A stretch of DNA of 64,000 bases from SHZI01 sp964417725 (GTDB taxonomy: Bacteria > Pseudomonadota > Gammaproteobacteria > Steroidobacterales > GCA-2729495), in contig CAYQIV010000006.1 of the NCBI GenBank assembly GCA_964417725.1, positions 61,440 through 125,439 on the forward strand, in the 5' to 3' direction. Below are positions 53,272 to 62,396 of this stretch, one piece after another. Numbering within the stretch: position 1 is the first letter of the stretch; every line of letters begins with the position of its first letter. Under the pieces are notes generated by a model that worked only from the letters and a program-made list of their open reading frames with translations, was not told the DNA's origin and did no database searches. The position numbers and the translations under genes are program-made.

Positions 53272-54474
53272 TCAGGCGGCGGCGTCGAGTGCCTCGCGCA
53301 GCACCTGCGGCGGGATGTCGACCTCGCCGGCGGTCAACGCGCGGGTGATGTCCCCACGCCGCTGCGGATGCCACAGCGGCGCGCCGGCCGGCAGGGGCTG
53401 GCCGTCGGCGGCCTGCACCAGCACGATGCCCGGGCGCAGCGGTTCGTCGGGGCGCTGGGCGCGCACGATGCCGATGCGCCCGTCGGCCAGCCGCACCCGG
53501 CAGCCGGTCGGCCAGATGCCGAGCTGGCGTGTGAAGGCGCGGACCAGTGCCGTATCGAAGTGCCGGCCGCGCAGGGCGTGGACCCGGCGCAGCGCTTCGT
53601 GGGGTGATGTCGACAGCGCGTAGCGCCGGTCGAGGAGCAGTGCGCCGTAGGTGTCGACGAGGGCGGCGAGGCGCCCGGCGAGCGGGATCTGCGTGCCGCG
53701 GAGGGCGCGTGGATAGCCGCTGCCGTCGAGCCGTTCGTGGTGGCACAGCACGGCCTCGTCGATGGCCTCGGCCACGGTGTCGGCGGCACGCAGCAGATAC
53801 ACGCCGCGGCGCACGTGGCGGCGCACGAAGACGAACTCGTCCGCCGACAGCGAAGCCTCGCGGGCGAGGATCGTCACCGGCACGCAGACCTTGCCGATGT
53901 CGAGCAGCAGGCCGGCCAGTGCCAGGTCCTCCACCAGCGCACGCTCGAAACCGACGCGCCGGGCGAGCAGCGTCATCAGCCACGCCGCATCGAGCGCCCG
54001 CCGGTGGAGGAACGGCAGGCGCATCTCGGTGGCCATCAGCCACGGCACGGTATCGGGGTCTTCGTAGAGGTGGGCAACCACGGGCGCAAGGCCGTCGCGC
54101 AGCGGGCCGAAGTGGAGTGCCGATGAACGCCGCGCCCCGCGCACGGCCGCGGCGAAGGCATGGGCCAGCGTGCGCAGGTGCAGGCGGGCGGCCGCCGGGT
54201 GGTCGGCATCGGGCAGCGCCGGCAGGGCCTGGATCCGGGTGGTCAGCCCGGTGGCGAAGGCCGCCTCGGGCGGGTGGTCGCTCTGGGCGGGATCGACGTA
54301 GACATATTCACAGTGGCGGGCCAGCGCCTCGATCTGCTGGGCGTCGGCGAGCATCAGGCCCGGGGGGCGGAACGGCGTATGCAGCCACGAGCGGTCGAGC
54401 TCGGCGACGTACATGCCGGGCTGCAGCCGGTCGCAGCTGACCGGGACAAGGTGCGTGGAGAAAGGAACGGCCAT
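53272..54474 (-). CDS. DUF3391 HD-GYP protein, second paralogue with degenerate metal ligands
   Basis: The 400-residue product has the DUF3391 start (LQPGMYVAELDRSWLHTPF) and an HD-GYP domain (about 155-330). The signature CHHERLDGSGYP and the RRHV histidine are kept. The HD pair reads Leu191-Asp192 in GLLLDIGK, and the first metal histidine is absent (HRRALDAAW). The C-terminal about 70 residues form an additional beta-rich segment. It shares architecture and the same losses with 35564-36892, so the two are paralogues of one subfamily. Hydrolysis of cyclic di-GMP is uncertain. It sits downstream of lipB, where lipA is often found. Confidence 0.85.
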   Translation of the reverse strand: MAVPFSTHLVPVSCDRLQPGMYVAELDRSWLHTPFRPPGLMLADAQQIEALARHCEYVYVDPAQSDHPPEAAFATGLTTRIQALPALPDADHPAAARLHLRTLAHAFAAAVRGARRSSALHFGPLRDGLAPVVAHLYEDPDTVPWLMATEMRLPFLHRRALDAAWLMTLLARRVGFERALVEDLALAGLLLDIGKVCVPVTILAREASLSADEFVFVRRHVRRGVYLLRAADTVAEAIDEAVLCHHERLDGSGYPRALRGTQIPLAGRLAALVDTYGALLLDRRYALSTSPHEALRRVHALRGRHFDTALVRAFTRQLGIWPTGCRVRLADGRIGIVRAQRPDEPLRPGIVLVQAADGQPLPAGAPLWHPQRRGDITRALTAGEVDIPPQVLREALDAAA

Positions 54475-54581
54475 TGTTTTTGTTGTCGTGATGGCGGGGC
54501 CACTCTAGCAGTGCCGGGCTTCGCCGGGCCGTGACGCAGTGCGCAGTCCGGGCGCGAAGCACGCCCGGAGTATGCCATGGG

Positions 54582-55256
54582 TCAGGCGGGCTGGCCGCCG
54601 TGGCCCCGGTGTGCTGCCCCGCAGCCGAGGCCGAGCTCGGCGAGCAGCAGCGGGGTCAGGGCCGTCGCTGCGGCCGCCACGGTGGCGGGGCCACCGAGGT
54701 CGCACAGCCGGGTCACGGCCAGGCCCGCCTGGCCGCAGGGGTCGATGCCGGCAAACGGCGTGAGGTCCATGGCCACGTTCAGCGCCAGCCCGTGGTAGGT
54801 GGCATGGCGCCGGATGCGCAGCCCGAGGCTGGCCAGCTTGGCGCCGTCCACATATACGCCGGGCGCATCGGCGCGGGCGGTGGCGTGGATGTCGTGTCGG
54901 GCGGCCAGCGCGATGACCGCGTGCTCGAGTGCGCAGATCACGTCGCGCACGCCGAGCCGCGCGCGGGCGATGTCGACCAGCACGTAGGCGATGAGCTGGC
55001 CCGGACCATGGTAGGTGACCTGCCCGCCGCGGTCGCTGCGCACCACCGGGATGGCGCCCGCGCCCCGCACGTGCCGCGGGTCGCCGTTGAGGCCGAGGGT
55101 GTACACCGGGTCATGCTCGAGAAGCCAGATCTCGTCGGCGGTGCCGGGCCCGCGCGTGGCGGTGAAGTCCTGCATCGCCTGCCACGTCGGCCGGTAGGGC
55201 TGCAGCCCCGGCAGGTGGCGGATGACGACCGGTGGCGGTGTCGAGGTGGGGCTCAC
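54582..55256 (-). CDS. lipB: Octanoyltransferase (lipoate-protein ligase B)
   Basis: LipB moves octanoyl groups from acyl carrier protein to lipoyl domains, the first step of lipoate synthesis. The 224-residue protein has VTYHGPGQLIAY, the catalytic Lys in GAKLASLGLRIRR and the nucleophile Cys in GIDPCG. The start is GTG 55256, overlapping the ybeD stop (GTGA). lipA, its frequent neighbour, is not the next gene. Confidence 0.95.
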   Translation of the reverse strand: MSPTSTPPPVVIRHLPGLQPYRPTWQAMQDFTATRGPGTADEIWLLEHDPVYTLGLNGDPRHVRGAGAIPVVRSDRGGQVTYHGPGQLIAYVLVDIARARLGVRDVICALEHAVIALAARHDIHATARADAPGVYVDGAKLASLGLRIRRHATYHGLALNVAMDLTPFAGIDPCGQAGLAVTRLCDLGGPATVAAAATALTPLLLAELGLGCGAAHRGHGGQPA

Positions 55257-55519
55257 AGCAGGTAGAGCACCTGGCCGCTGGCCGTGAGCGTGCGGTAGAT
55301 GTCGTCGACCTGATCGCGGCCGGTGGCGGTGAAGGTCACGGTGACGGCCAGGTAGCGGCCGTTGCGGCTGGCCCGGCTGTCGACGGCGAGGAGGGCGGCA
55401 GTACCGGCGTGGGTGCGCACGATCTCGGTGACGAAGGCCTCGAAGGCCGGCTCGTTGCGCCCCATCGCCTTGACGGGGAAGCGGCAGGGGAAGGTCAGCG
55501 GGCTATCGTCGTCGGCCAC
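55253..55519 (-). CDS. ybeD: YbeD-like DUF493 protein
   Basis: The 88-residue protein matches YbeD in length and layout: LTFPCRFPVKAMGRNEPAFEAFV, a central GRYLAVTVTFTATGRDQVDDIYRTL segment and VLYLL at the end. GTG 55519 gives the family length and overlaps the dat stop by 17 bases. YbeD has an ACT-like fold and an unproven regulatory role linked to lipB. A longer N-terminal frame was rejected. Confidence 0.9.
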   Translation of the reverse strand: MADDDSPLTFPCRFPVKAMGRNEPAFEAFVTEIVRTHAGTAALLAVDSRASRNGRYLAVTVTFTATGRDQVDDIYRTLTASGQVLYLL

Positions 55520-56366
55520 GCTTGAGCACCTCGAAGGCCGCCGCCACCTTGCGCCATACCGGGCCGGGTTCGCCATCGCCCACGGGGGTGCCGTCGAGGC
55601 GGACGACGGGGACCACGCCGCGCGTCGCCGCGGCGATCCAGATCTCGTCGGCGGCGCGCAGCCGGGCTTCGCTGACCGGCGCCTCGTTGCAGGGGATGCC
55701 GACGGCGCGGGCCACCGTCACCACGGCCTCGGTGGTGGTGCCCGGCAGCGCCGCGTGGTCTCCCGGCGGGCGGCGGCAGATCGCACCCTGCTCGACGATC
55801 AGCACCGAACTCGATGAACCCTCGATGAGGATGCCGTCGCGGAGCAGCAGCGCCTCGCCGGCACCGGCCTGGCGGGCGACCTGGCGGGCGAGGAGGTTGG
55901 GCAGCAGGGCCGTCGACTTGATGTCGCAGCGTGCCCAGCGCGTGTCCGGGTGCGTGATCGCCGCGATCCCCGCCTGGTCGGGGTGCGGGTCGGGGATGGG
56001 CGAGGCCATGCCGAACACCGTCGGCGACAGCGTGGCGTCCGGAAAGCCGTGGTCGCGGCCGTCGTCGGCGCCGCGGCTGACCTGCAGGTACACCGCCATG
56101 GTACCGCTGCCGTTGCCCTCGACCAGGCCCTCGACGATCGCCTTCCATGCGGCATCGTCGTGGGGGTTGCGGATGTGCAGCTCGCCGAGACTGCGTGCCA
56201 GGCGGCGCAGATGGGGCTCGAGAAGGAAAGGTCGCCCACCGAAGACCGGGATGACCTCGTAGACCGCATCGGCGAACAGGAAGCCGCGGTCGAGCGGCGA
56301 CAGGCTGACTTCGGCCAGCGGCATGAAGCGGCCATTGAACCAGGCGTGGGGCAGGGCTTTCGCCAT
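55503..56366 (-). CDS. dat: D-amino acid aminotransferase (class IV PLP enzyme)
   Basis: The 287-residue fold-type IV transaminase interconverts D-alanine and D-glutamate. The PLP lysine is in RCDIKSTALLPNLLA, which matches D-amino acid transaminase rather than IlvE. WFNGRFMPLAEVSLSPLDRGFLFADAVYEVI is the N-terminal block, and SSSSVLIVE and LPGTTTEAV the cofactor-phosphate regions. Its place between dacA and ybeD suggests supply or recycling of D-amino acids for wall synthesis. The gap to dacA is 14 bases. Confidence 0.9.
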   Translation of the reverse strand: MAKALPHAWFNGRFMPLAEVSLSPLDRGFLFADAVYEVIPVFGGRPFLLEPHLRRLARSLGELHIRNPHDDAAWKAIVEGLVEGNGSGTMAVYLQVSRGADDGRDHGFPDATLSPTVFGMASPIPDPHPDQAGIAAITHPDTRWARCDIKSTALLPNLLARQVARQAGAGEALLLRDGILIEGSSSSVLIVEQGAICRRPPGDHAALPGTTTEAVVTVARAVGIPCNEAPVSEARLRAADEIWIAAATRGVVPVVRLDGTPVGDGEPGPVWRKVAAAFEVLKRGRRR

Positions 56367-56380
56367 GTGTGCGCTCCGGA

Positions 56381-57520
56381 TTATTCGAACCAGAGGAGGA
56401 CCGTGTCGAGCGCCTGCTGCAGCAGCGAGCCCGAGGCCACGGTGGTCAGCGCGTGCACGGGCGCCTCGGTCAGCACCTCGCTGCCGAGCTGGACCCGGAC
56501 CGTGCCCAGCGCCACGGCAGGGTCGAGCGGCGCCATGAGCGGTTCGCGGATGTCGATGTCCTGCTCGATGGTGCCACCGCCCCGCGGCATGGCGACCCAC
56601 ACGTCGCGCGAGACACCGATGCCGACCTGGCCGTGTTCACCCTTCCAGACCCTGTATTCGCCCATGGGCTCACCGGCAGTCAGGATGCGGCGGCTCTCCC
56701 AGTTGCGGAAGCCGTAATTGAGCAGGGTCGCCGAGTCCTGCTCGCGGGCCCGCGGGCTGTCGGTGCCGAGCACCACGGCGATGAGGCGCATGTCGTCGCG
56801 CAAGGCGGAACTGACCAGGCAGTAACCCGCGTTTTCGGTATAGCCGGTCTTCATGCCGTCGACGCTCGGATCGCGGTAGAGCAAACCGTTGCGGTTGCCC
56901 TGGGTGATGCCGTTCCAGCGGAATTCCTTTTCCGAGTACCAGCGGTAGTACTCGGGGAACTCGCGGATGATCGCCCGGCCGAGGGTGGCGATGTCGGCCG
57001 CGGTGGTGTAGTGGCCGGGTTCCGACAGCCCGGTCGCGTTGAGGTAGCGGGTGTCGTTCATGCCGAGCTCGGCGGCGTACTGCGTCATCAGCACGGCAAA
57101 GGCCGCCTCGGTGCCGGCAACGTGCTCGGCCAGTGCCACACTGGCGTCGTTGCCCGACTGGATGATCATGCCCTTGAGCAACACCGAGACCGGTACCCGC
57201 GTGTTGACGTCGATGAAGGTCCGCGAGCCGCCGGTGCGCCACGCCGCCTCGCTGACCAGGGCCTCGTCGTCGAGGCCGATGCGGCCGTCGCGGATGGCGC
57301 GGAACACGGCGTAGGCCGTCATCAGCTTGGTGATGCTGGCCGGATCGAGGCGCTCGTTCGCCGCCTGGCTGGCGAGTACCTGGCCGCTGTGGTGATCGAC
57401 GAGGATGAAGGCCCTGGCGCTGACCGGGGGCAGGGGCGCCGTGGCGACCTGCGCGCGGGACGGCCCTGCGGGCAGGATGAGGGCGAGGACCAACAACAGG
57501 GCTGGCAGGCGAGAAGTCAT
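56381..57520 (-). CDS. dacA: D-alanyl-D-alanine carboxypeptidase, PBP5/6 type
   Basis: The 379-residue S11 enzyme trims the terminal D-Ala of peptidoglycan stem peptides. Signal peptide at residues 1 to about 23. Active-site motifs: SITKLMT (SxxK), QSGNDAS (SxN) and VDGMKTGYT (KTG). The C-terminal PBP5-type beta domain and a terminal amphipathic helix (about 355-379, LLQQALDTVLLWFE) for membrane attachment are present. ATG 57520 is the start. Confidence 0.96.
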   Translation of the reverse strand: MTSRLPALLLVLALILPAGPSRAQVATAPLPPVSARAFILVDHHSGQVLASQAANERLDPASITKLMTAYAVFRAIRDGRIGLDDEALVSEAAWRTGGSRTFIDVNTRVPVSVLLKGMIIQSGNDASVALAEHVAGTEAAFAVLMTQYAAELGMNDTRYLNATGLSEPGHYTTAADIATLGRAIIREFPEYYRWYSEKEFRWNGITQGNRNGLLYRDPSVDGMKTGYTENAGYCLVSSALRDDMRLIAVVLGTDSPRAREQDSATLLNYGFRNWESRRILTAGEPMGEYRVWKGEHGQVGIGVSRDVWVAMPRGGGTIEQDIDIREPLMAPLDPAVALGTVRVQLGSEVLTEAPVHALTTVASGSLLQQALDTVLLWFE

Positions 57521-57578
57521 GCGGCGTGCTCCGGGGGGTGGGCGGGTGGTCACGGGATGGGCGCGGGTCGTCGTGCCA

Positions 57579-58403
57579 TCACGGCATGCCACGGGCCAGC
57601 GGTTCGGTGACGAGGTGGAAATCCCCGACCTGCAGCGCGTGCAGGCGGGCGGACAGCATATCGTATTCGTCCTCGCTGCCCACCGGACCGATGCGCACGC
57701 GGTAGAGCGGCGTGTCGGGCTGCGCATCGAAGCGGATCCGCACCGGCCCCAGGCCGCTGTCCTGCAGCTGCCGCTTGAAGCGCATGGCGTTGTCGCGGCT
57801 GCCGAAGGCGCCGACCTGCAGGTACATGGCGGAAGCGGGTGGTGGCGTGTCACCGGCAGCGGGGTTTTCGGCCAGCGCCTCGATCCGCACCGGGGCGACG
57901 CCGGTGTGGACCATGTCGAGTTCGCGGGCGGCGCCGTAGGAGAGGTCGATGACGCGGCCCTCGACGAAGGGCCCGCGGTCGTTGACGGTGACGACGACCT
58001 GCCGGCCGTTGTCGAGGTTCGTGACCAGCACCCGGGTCGGCAGCGGCAGTGTCTTGTGGGCGGCGGTGAGCCCGTGCATGTTGTAAGTCGTGCCGTCGGA
58101 GGTCGGCCGGCCGTGGAAGGCCTCGCCGTACCACGAGGCCAGGCCTTCGTCGCGATAGCCGCGGCTGCTGGGCAACACCTGGTAGCGGCGGCCGAACACT
58201 TCGTAGAACGCGGGGTTGCCCCGGCCGCGCGGCGACGTGGCGGGTGGCTGCGCCAGCCCCAGCCCCGGTGAGGGCAGGTGGCTGGCCGGCCCCGCGGGTG
58301 GCGGGGGTGGCTGGTAGCGCGTCGGCATGCATGCGGCCAGCAGGGCCATGCAGAGCACCGGCACCGGCCGGCAAAGGCTCGGGCCTGTCGGTCGCCGGGT
58401 CAC
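57579..58403 (-). CDS. rlpA: RlpA septal ring lytic transglycosylase lipoprotein
   Basis: The 274-residue product has a lipobox LLAAC, a proline-rich linker, the RlpA double-psi beta-barrel domain (about 85-175; GLASWYGEAFHGRPTSDGTTYNM, VVTVNDRGPFVEGRVIDLSYGAA) and a C-terminal SPOR domain (about 195-265; MYLQVGAFGSRDNAMRFKRQL) that binds denuded glycan at the septum. Start GTG 58403 overlaps the mltB stop. Confidence 0.95.
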   Translation of the reverse strand: MTRRPTGPSLCRPVPVLCMALLAACMPTRYQPPPPPAGPASHLPSPGLGLAQPPATSPRGRGNPAFYEVFGRRYQVLPSSRGYRDEGLASWYGEAFHGRPTSDGTTYNMHGLTAAHKTLPLPTRVLVTNLDNGRQVVVTVNDRGPFVEGRVIDLSYGAARELDMVHTGVAPVRIEALAENPAAGDTPPPASAMYLQVGAFGSRDNAMRFKRQLQDSGLGPVRIRFDAQPDTPLYRVRIGPVGSEDEYDMLSARLHALQVGDFHLVTEPLARGMP

Positions 58404-59410
58404 GGTGCAGTGGCGGCGCCGGCGGCGATGGCCTCCGCCAGCTGGTGTACGGCCAGGGCGTACATCACGCTGCGGTTGTAGCGCGTGATGACGTGGAAGT
58501 TGTGGAAACCGACCCAGTATTCATCGCCTGCCGCACCTTCCAGCGAGAGAAAGATCGCCGGCGCGCTGTCGGGCAGGTCGGTGGAGAACTGCACGCCCTG
58601 GCGCTGCAGCGAACCGATGGTGTCGCGCAGCGTCAGTTCGTTGGTGCTCTCGGGCCGGGCCGCGGCGCTGCGCAGATGGGCCGGCGCCACCACCGGCTGG
58701 CTGGCCTGCCAGCGGTGCTCGGCAAAGTAGTGGGCGACGCTGGCGACGATGTCGTCCCAGTCGCCGCGCAGGTCGCGCCGGCCGTCGCCATTGCCGTCGA
58801 CGGCGTAGGCGCGGTAGCTGCTGGGGATGAACTGCGGCGGCCCCAGCGCACCGGCGTAGGAGCCCTTGATCGAGGCGATGTCGATGTCTTCCTCGCGCGA
58901 CAGCAGGAACAGCTGGCGCAGTTCCTTGCGGAAGAAGCTGCTGCGCGGCGGGTAGTCGAAGGCCAGTGTCGAGAGCGCGTCGATGGCGCGGAAATTGCCG
59001 GTGCGCGTGCCGTAGAACGTCTCGACACCGATGATGGCGGTGATGTATTCCGCCGGCACGCCGGTCTGTGCCGCAACCCGGCGCAGCCGTGATTCATGCT
59101 GGCGCATGAAGTCGATGCCGCCGTCGATGCGTGCCGGGGTGAGGAAGATCGCGCGGTACTCGTGCCACGGCTTGACGCGCTCTGCCGGCCGCGACATCGC
59201 TTCCAGGATCGAGGGTTTCGATTCGACGGTACGCAGCACGGACTCGACGGCCTGGCGATCGAAGCCGTCTTCCGCGACGAGTGCGTCGATGAAGTCGCGG
59301 ACCTCGGTGCGGTTTGCGTCGAGCGCCAGTGCCGTACCGGCCGCAAAGCTGGCGAGGGCGGCCATGGCGGCCCTCGCCAGGGCGTGCCGGCGCAGGGGGG
59401 TCGGGGTCAT
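58400..59410 (-). CDS. mltB: Membrane-bound lytic murein transglycosylase B
   Basis: The 336-residue enzyme cleaves glycan strands to anhydro-muropeptides. The catalytic glutamate is in IIGVETFYG. SYAGALGPPQFIPSSYRAYAVDGNGDGRRDL holds the conserved substrate and EF-hand-like calcium region. A signal peptide is present (residues 1 to about 30). There is no lipobox in this version, so it may be soluble. Start ATG 59410 overlaps the rodA stop. Confidence 0.94.
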   Translation of the reverse strand: MTPTPLRRHALARAAMAALASFAAGTALALDANRTEVRDFIDALVAEDGFDRQAVESVLRTVESKPSILEAMSRPAERVKPWHEYRAIFLTPARIDGGIDFMRQHESRLRRVAAQTGVPAEYITAIIGVETFYGTRTGNFRAIDALSTLAFDYPPRSSFFRKELRQLFLLSREEDIDIASIKGSYAGALGPPQFIPSSYRAYAVDGNGDGRRDLRGDWDDIVASVAHYFAEHRWQASQPVVAPAHLRSAAARPESTNELTLRDTIGSLQRQGVQFSTDLPDSAPAIFLSLEGAAGDEYWVGFHNFHVITRYNRSVMYALAVHQLAEAIAAGAATAP

Positions 59411-60534
59411 TGCGCGATGAGTTTCCGGTGCGTCTGGATGGACATCAGAATACCGAAACCGGCCAGCAGGGTCACCATGGAGGTGCCGCCGGCGCTGACC
59501 AGCGGCAGCGGCACGCCGACCACCGGGATCAGCCCCATGACCATCGCGGTGTTGACGAATACATAAAAGAAGAAGGTGATGCTCAGCGTGCCCGCCATCA
59601 GCCGGCCGAAGGTGTCCGGGGCATTGGCAGCGATGTACAGCCCGCGGGCGACGATGCACAGGTAGATGGCGAGCAGGCCCAGCACGCCGACCAGGCCGAA
59701 TTCCTCGCCCAGCACGGCGAAGATGAAATCGGTGTGGCGCTCGGGCAGGAACTCGAGCTGGCCCTGGGTGCCGTTCAGCCAGCCCTTGCCGAACACGCCG
59801 CCGGAACCGATGGCGATCTTCGACTGGATGATGTGATAGCCCGCACCGAGCGGATCGCTTTCCGGGTCGAGGAGTGTCATGACCCGCCGCCGCTGGTAAT
59901 CGTGCATCACCGACCACAGCAGGGGCAGCGCCGCCCCCGCCATGGCGATGGCGGCAATGATGTAACGCAGGCCGAGCCCGGCGAGAAAGATCGCCGTGGC
60001 CCCCGACAGGACGATCAGGATCGCCGTGCCGAGGTCAGGCTGAGTGGCGATCAGCACCGCTGGCAGCATGACGATCACCAGACCGAGGGCGATGGCCGGG
60101 AACCCGGGTGGCAGGCGCTGGCCGTGCAGCATCGCGCAGAGCAGCATGGGCACGCCGATCTTCATCAACTCCGACGGTTGAAAGCGGATGCCGACATCGA
60201 GCCAGCGTTGCGCGCCCTTGCCGACCTCGCCGGTGAACATGACCAGCAGCAACAGCACCAGCCCCCCGGCATAGAGCAGCACTGCGCCGCGGCGCAGCCA
60301 CACGGGGCTGACCTGCGCCATGACCAGCAGACCGACGAAAGCCACCAGGGTGCGCACGCCCTGTGCGCTGACTTCGCGCAGGTCGCCGTCCTTGGCGCTG
60401 TACAGCGCGAGGAAGCCGATCGCCAGCACCGCCAGCAGGCCGAGCAGCAGCAGACCGTCGAGGTGCAGGGCACGCAGGAGGCGTGCCCACAGGCCCTGCT
60501 CGACACGCTGGCGGGGTTCGAGACTGACGGTCAT
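59407..60534 (-). CDS. rodA: RodA peptidoglycan glycosyltransferase (SEDS)
   Basis: The 375-residue polytopic protein has about ten membrane helices and SEDS motifs: GARRW-like GAQRWLDVGIRFQPSELMKIG and the C-terminal GLIPVVGVPLPLVSAGGTSM. It polymerises glycan strands for sidewall growth with PBP2. ATGA overlaps with mrdA upstream and mltB downstream keep production in step. Confidence 0.97.
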   Translation of the reverse strand: MTVSLEPRQRVEQGLWARLLRALHLDGLLLLGLLAVLAIGFLALYSAKDGDLREVSAQGVRTLVAFVGLLVMAQVSPVWLRRGAVLLYAGGLVLLLLVMFTGEVGKGAQRWLDVGIRFQPSELMKIGVPMLLCAMLHGQRLPPGFPAIALGLVIVMLPAVLIATQPDLGTAILIVLSGATAIFLAGLGLRYIIAAIAMAGAALPLLWSVMHDYQRRRVMTLLDPESDPLGAGYHIIQSKIAIGSGGVFGKGWLNGTQGQLEFLPERHTDFIFAVLGEEFGLVGVLGLLAIYLCIVARGLYIAANAPDTFGRLMAGTLSITFFFYVFVNTAMVMGLIPVVGVPLPLVSAGGTSMVTLLAGFGILMSIQTHRKLIAQ

Positions 60535-62390
60535 GGCCGCTCGCCCAGATAGGCCTCGATGACCGCGCGGGCGATGGGCGCGGCCACCTTGCTGCCGCTC
60601 TCGCCGTTCTCGACGATGACCGCCACGGCGATGCGCGGCGCCTCGAGCGGCGCGAAGGCCACGAACAGCGCATGGTCGCGCAGCCGCTCGCGCACCTGGC
60701 TGGCCTCGTATTTCGCGCTCTGGGCCACGCTGAAGACCTGCGCGGTGCCGCTTTTGCCGGCCATCGTGAAGGGTGCCCCCGCGCCGACTGCCCGGGCCGT
60801 GCCGTCGGCGCCATGGAGGACACGGCGCATGCCTTCGATGATGACCGCCCAGTCGCCGGCGTCGGTGTCCGGCACGGGCGGCAGCGGCACCGGTGGCCGG
60901 TAGCGGATGGTGCCGCTGACGGGCTCGCGCACACCGCGCAGCAGGCTCGGCTCATAGCGCCGGCCGCGCGCCGCCACCGTGGCCGTGGCGTGGGCCAGTT
61001 GCAGCGGGGTGGCCAGCAGGTAGCCCTGCCCGATGCCGGCGATCACGGTCTCGCCGGGGAACCAGACCTGGTCCGCCGGGCGCCTGAAAGCCTTTTTCTT
61101 CCACGCCGGATCGGGCACCAGCCCGCCCTGTTCCCCGCCGATGTCGATGCCCGTCGGTTCGCCGAGGCCAAAGGCCCTGAGAAAGCCGGCCATGCGTTCG
61201 ATGCCGAGGTCGCGCGCCAGGTCGTAGAAGTAAACGTCGCACGATTGCGCGATGCCATCCAGCATGTCGATGCGGCCGTGGCCGCCGGGTTTCCAGTCGC
61301 GATAACGGTGGCTGCTGCCGGGCAGGCTGTACGCGCCGAAGCAGTCCATCCGGTCAGTGGCCCGGCGCAGGCCGTGGTACAGGCCGGCCAGCGCGACCAT
61401 CGGCTTGATCGTCGAGCCCGGCGGATACTGGCCGCGCAGGGCGCGGTTGAACATCGGCCGGTCCGGGTCTTCCTGCAGCGCCAGATAGGCACGACGGCTG
61501 AGCCCGCTGCTGATCGCGTTCGGGTCGAAGGCCGGGCGGCTGGCCATGACCAGCACCTCGCCGTTGTCGGGGTCGATGGCCACCACCGCACCGCGCCGCC
61601 CCTCGAGCCGCGCGTCGGCCACCTGCTGGGCATTGAAGTCGAGGCTGAGGAGAAGATCGTTGCCGGCCAGTGGCGGTTGTCGCCCCAGCACCTGCATGCG
61701 CCGGCCGTGGGCATTGACGACGACGTTCTCGTGTCCGGTGGTGCCGTGGAGTTCGTCTTCGTGGCTGCGTTCCAGGGCAACCTTGCCCACCTGCGTCGTG
61801 CCGGCGTAGGCCGCCGCATCGAGGCGTTGCTTGTCTTCGGCGCTGATGCCACCGACGTAGCCGATGGCGTGTGCGAACAGCATGCCGTGGCGGTAGCTGC
61901 GGCCCAGCCGCGCACGGATCTCGATGCCGGGAAAATGCGGGCGCCGCACGGCGAAGGCAGCGAGTTGCCCCTCGTCGAGCCGCGGGGCGATGACCACCGG
62001 GTCGAAGGAGCGGCGGCTGTAGACGAGTTCGCGGAGTTCGGCGAGGTTGTCGCCGTCGACGATGCCGGCGGCCGCCAGCCGGGTCAGCGTGTCGTCCACG
62101 TCCGGTACCTGCTCGCGCACCATCTCGAGCTGGTAGGCGGGCGTGTTCTCGGCGAGCACCGTGCCGTTGCGGTCGAGGATCAGGCCGCGGATCGGTGGCA
62201 GCGGCGCGATGCGGATCCGGTTGCCGCTCGACTGGGCCGAGTAGTCGTCGTAGCGCAGCACCTGCAAGTGCCAGAGGCGGCCGACGATGAGCGCGCTCAG
62301 GCCGAGGACGATGATGCCGGCGACGATCAGCCGGCGCAAAAACAACCGCTGCTCCTGCCATGCGTTCTTGATGTGTGCGCGGCTCTCCAT
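60531..62390 (-). CDS. mrdA: Penicillin-binding protein 2, elongation transpeptidase
   Basis: The 619-residue protein has one N-terminal membrane helix (about 20-40), a dimerisation domain and a transpeptidase domain with PGSTIKPMVAL (SxxK), QSCDVYFYDLA (SxN position: SCD) and MAGKSGTAQV (KSG). It cross-links new sidewall with RodA. Gene order mreC-mreD-mrdA-rodA is the usual elongasome order. Confidence 0.97.
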   Translation of the reverse strand: MESRAHIKNAWQEQRLFLRRLIVAGIIVLGLSALIVGRLWHLQVLRYDDYSAQSSGNRIRIAPLPPIRGLILDRNGTVLAENTPAYQLEMVREQVPDVDDTLTRLAAAGIVDGDNLAELRELVYSRRSFDPVVIAPRLDEGQLAAFAVRRPHFPGIEIRARLGRSYRHGMLFAHAIGYVGGISAEDKQRLDAAAYAGTTQVGKVALERSHEDELHGTTGHENVVVNAHGRRMQVLGRQPPLAGNDLLLSLDFNAQQVADARLEGRRGAVVAIDPDNGEVLVMASRPAFDPNAISSGLSRRAYLALQEDPDRPMFNRALRGQYPPGSTIKPMVALAGLYHGLRRATDRMDCFGAYSLPGSSHRYRDWKPGGHGRIDMLDGIAQSCDVYFYDLARDLGIERMAGFLRAFGLGEPTGIDIGGEQGGLVPDPAWKKKAFRRPADQVWFPGETVIAGIGQGYLLATPLQLAHATATVAARGRRYEPSLLRGVREPVSGTIRYRPPVPLPPVPDTDAGDWAVIIEGMRRVLHGADGTARAVGAGAPFTMAGKSGTAQVFSVAQSAKYEASQVRERLRDHALFVAFAPLEAPRIAVAVIVENGESGSKVAAPIARAVIEAYLGERP

Positions 62391-62396
62391 CGCGGC

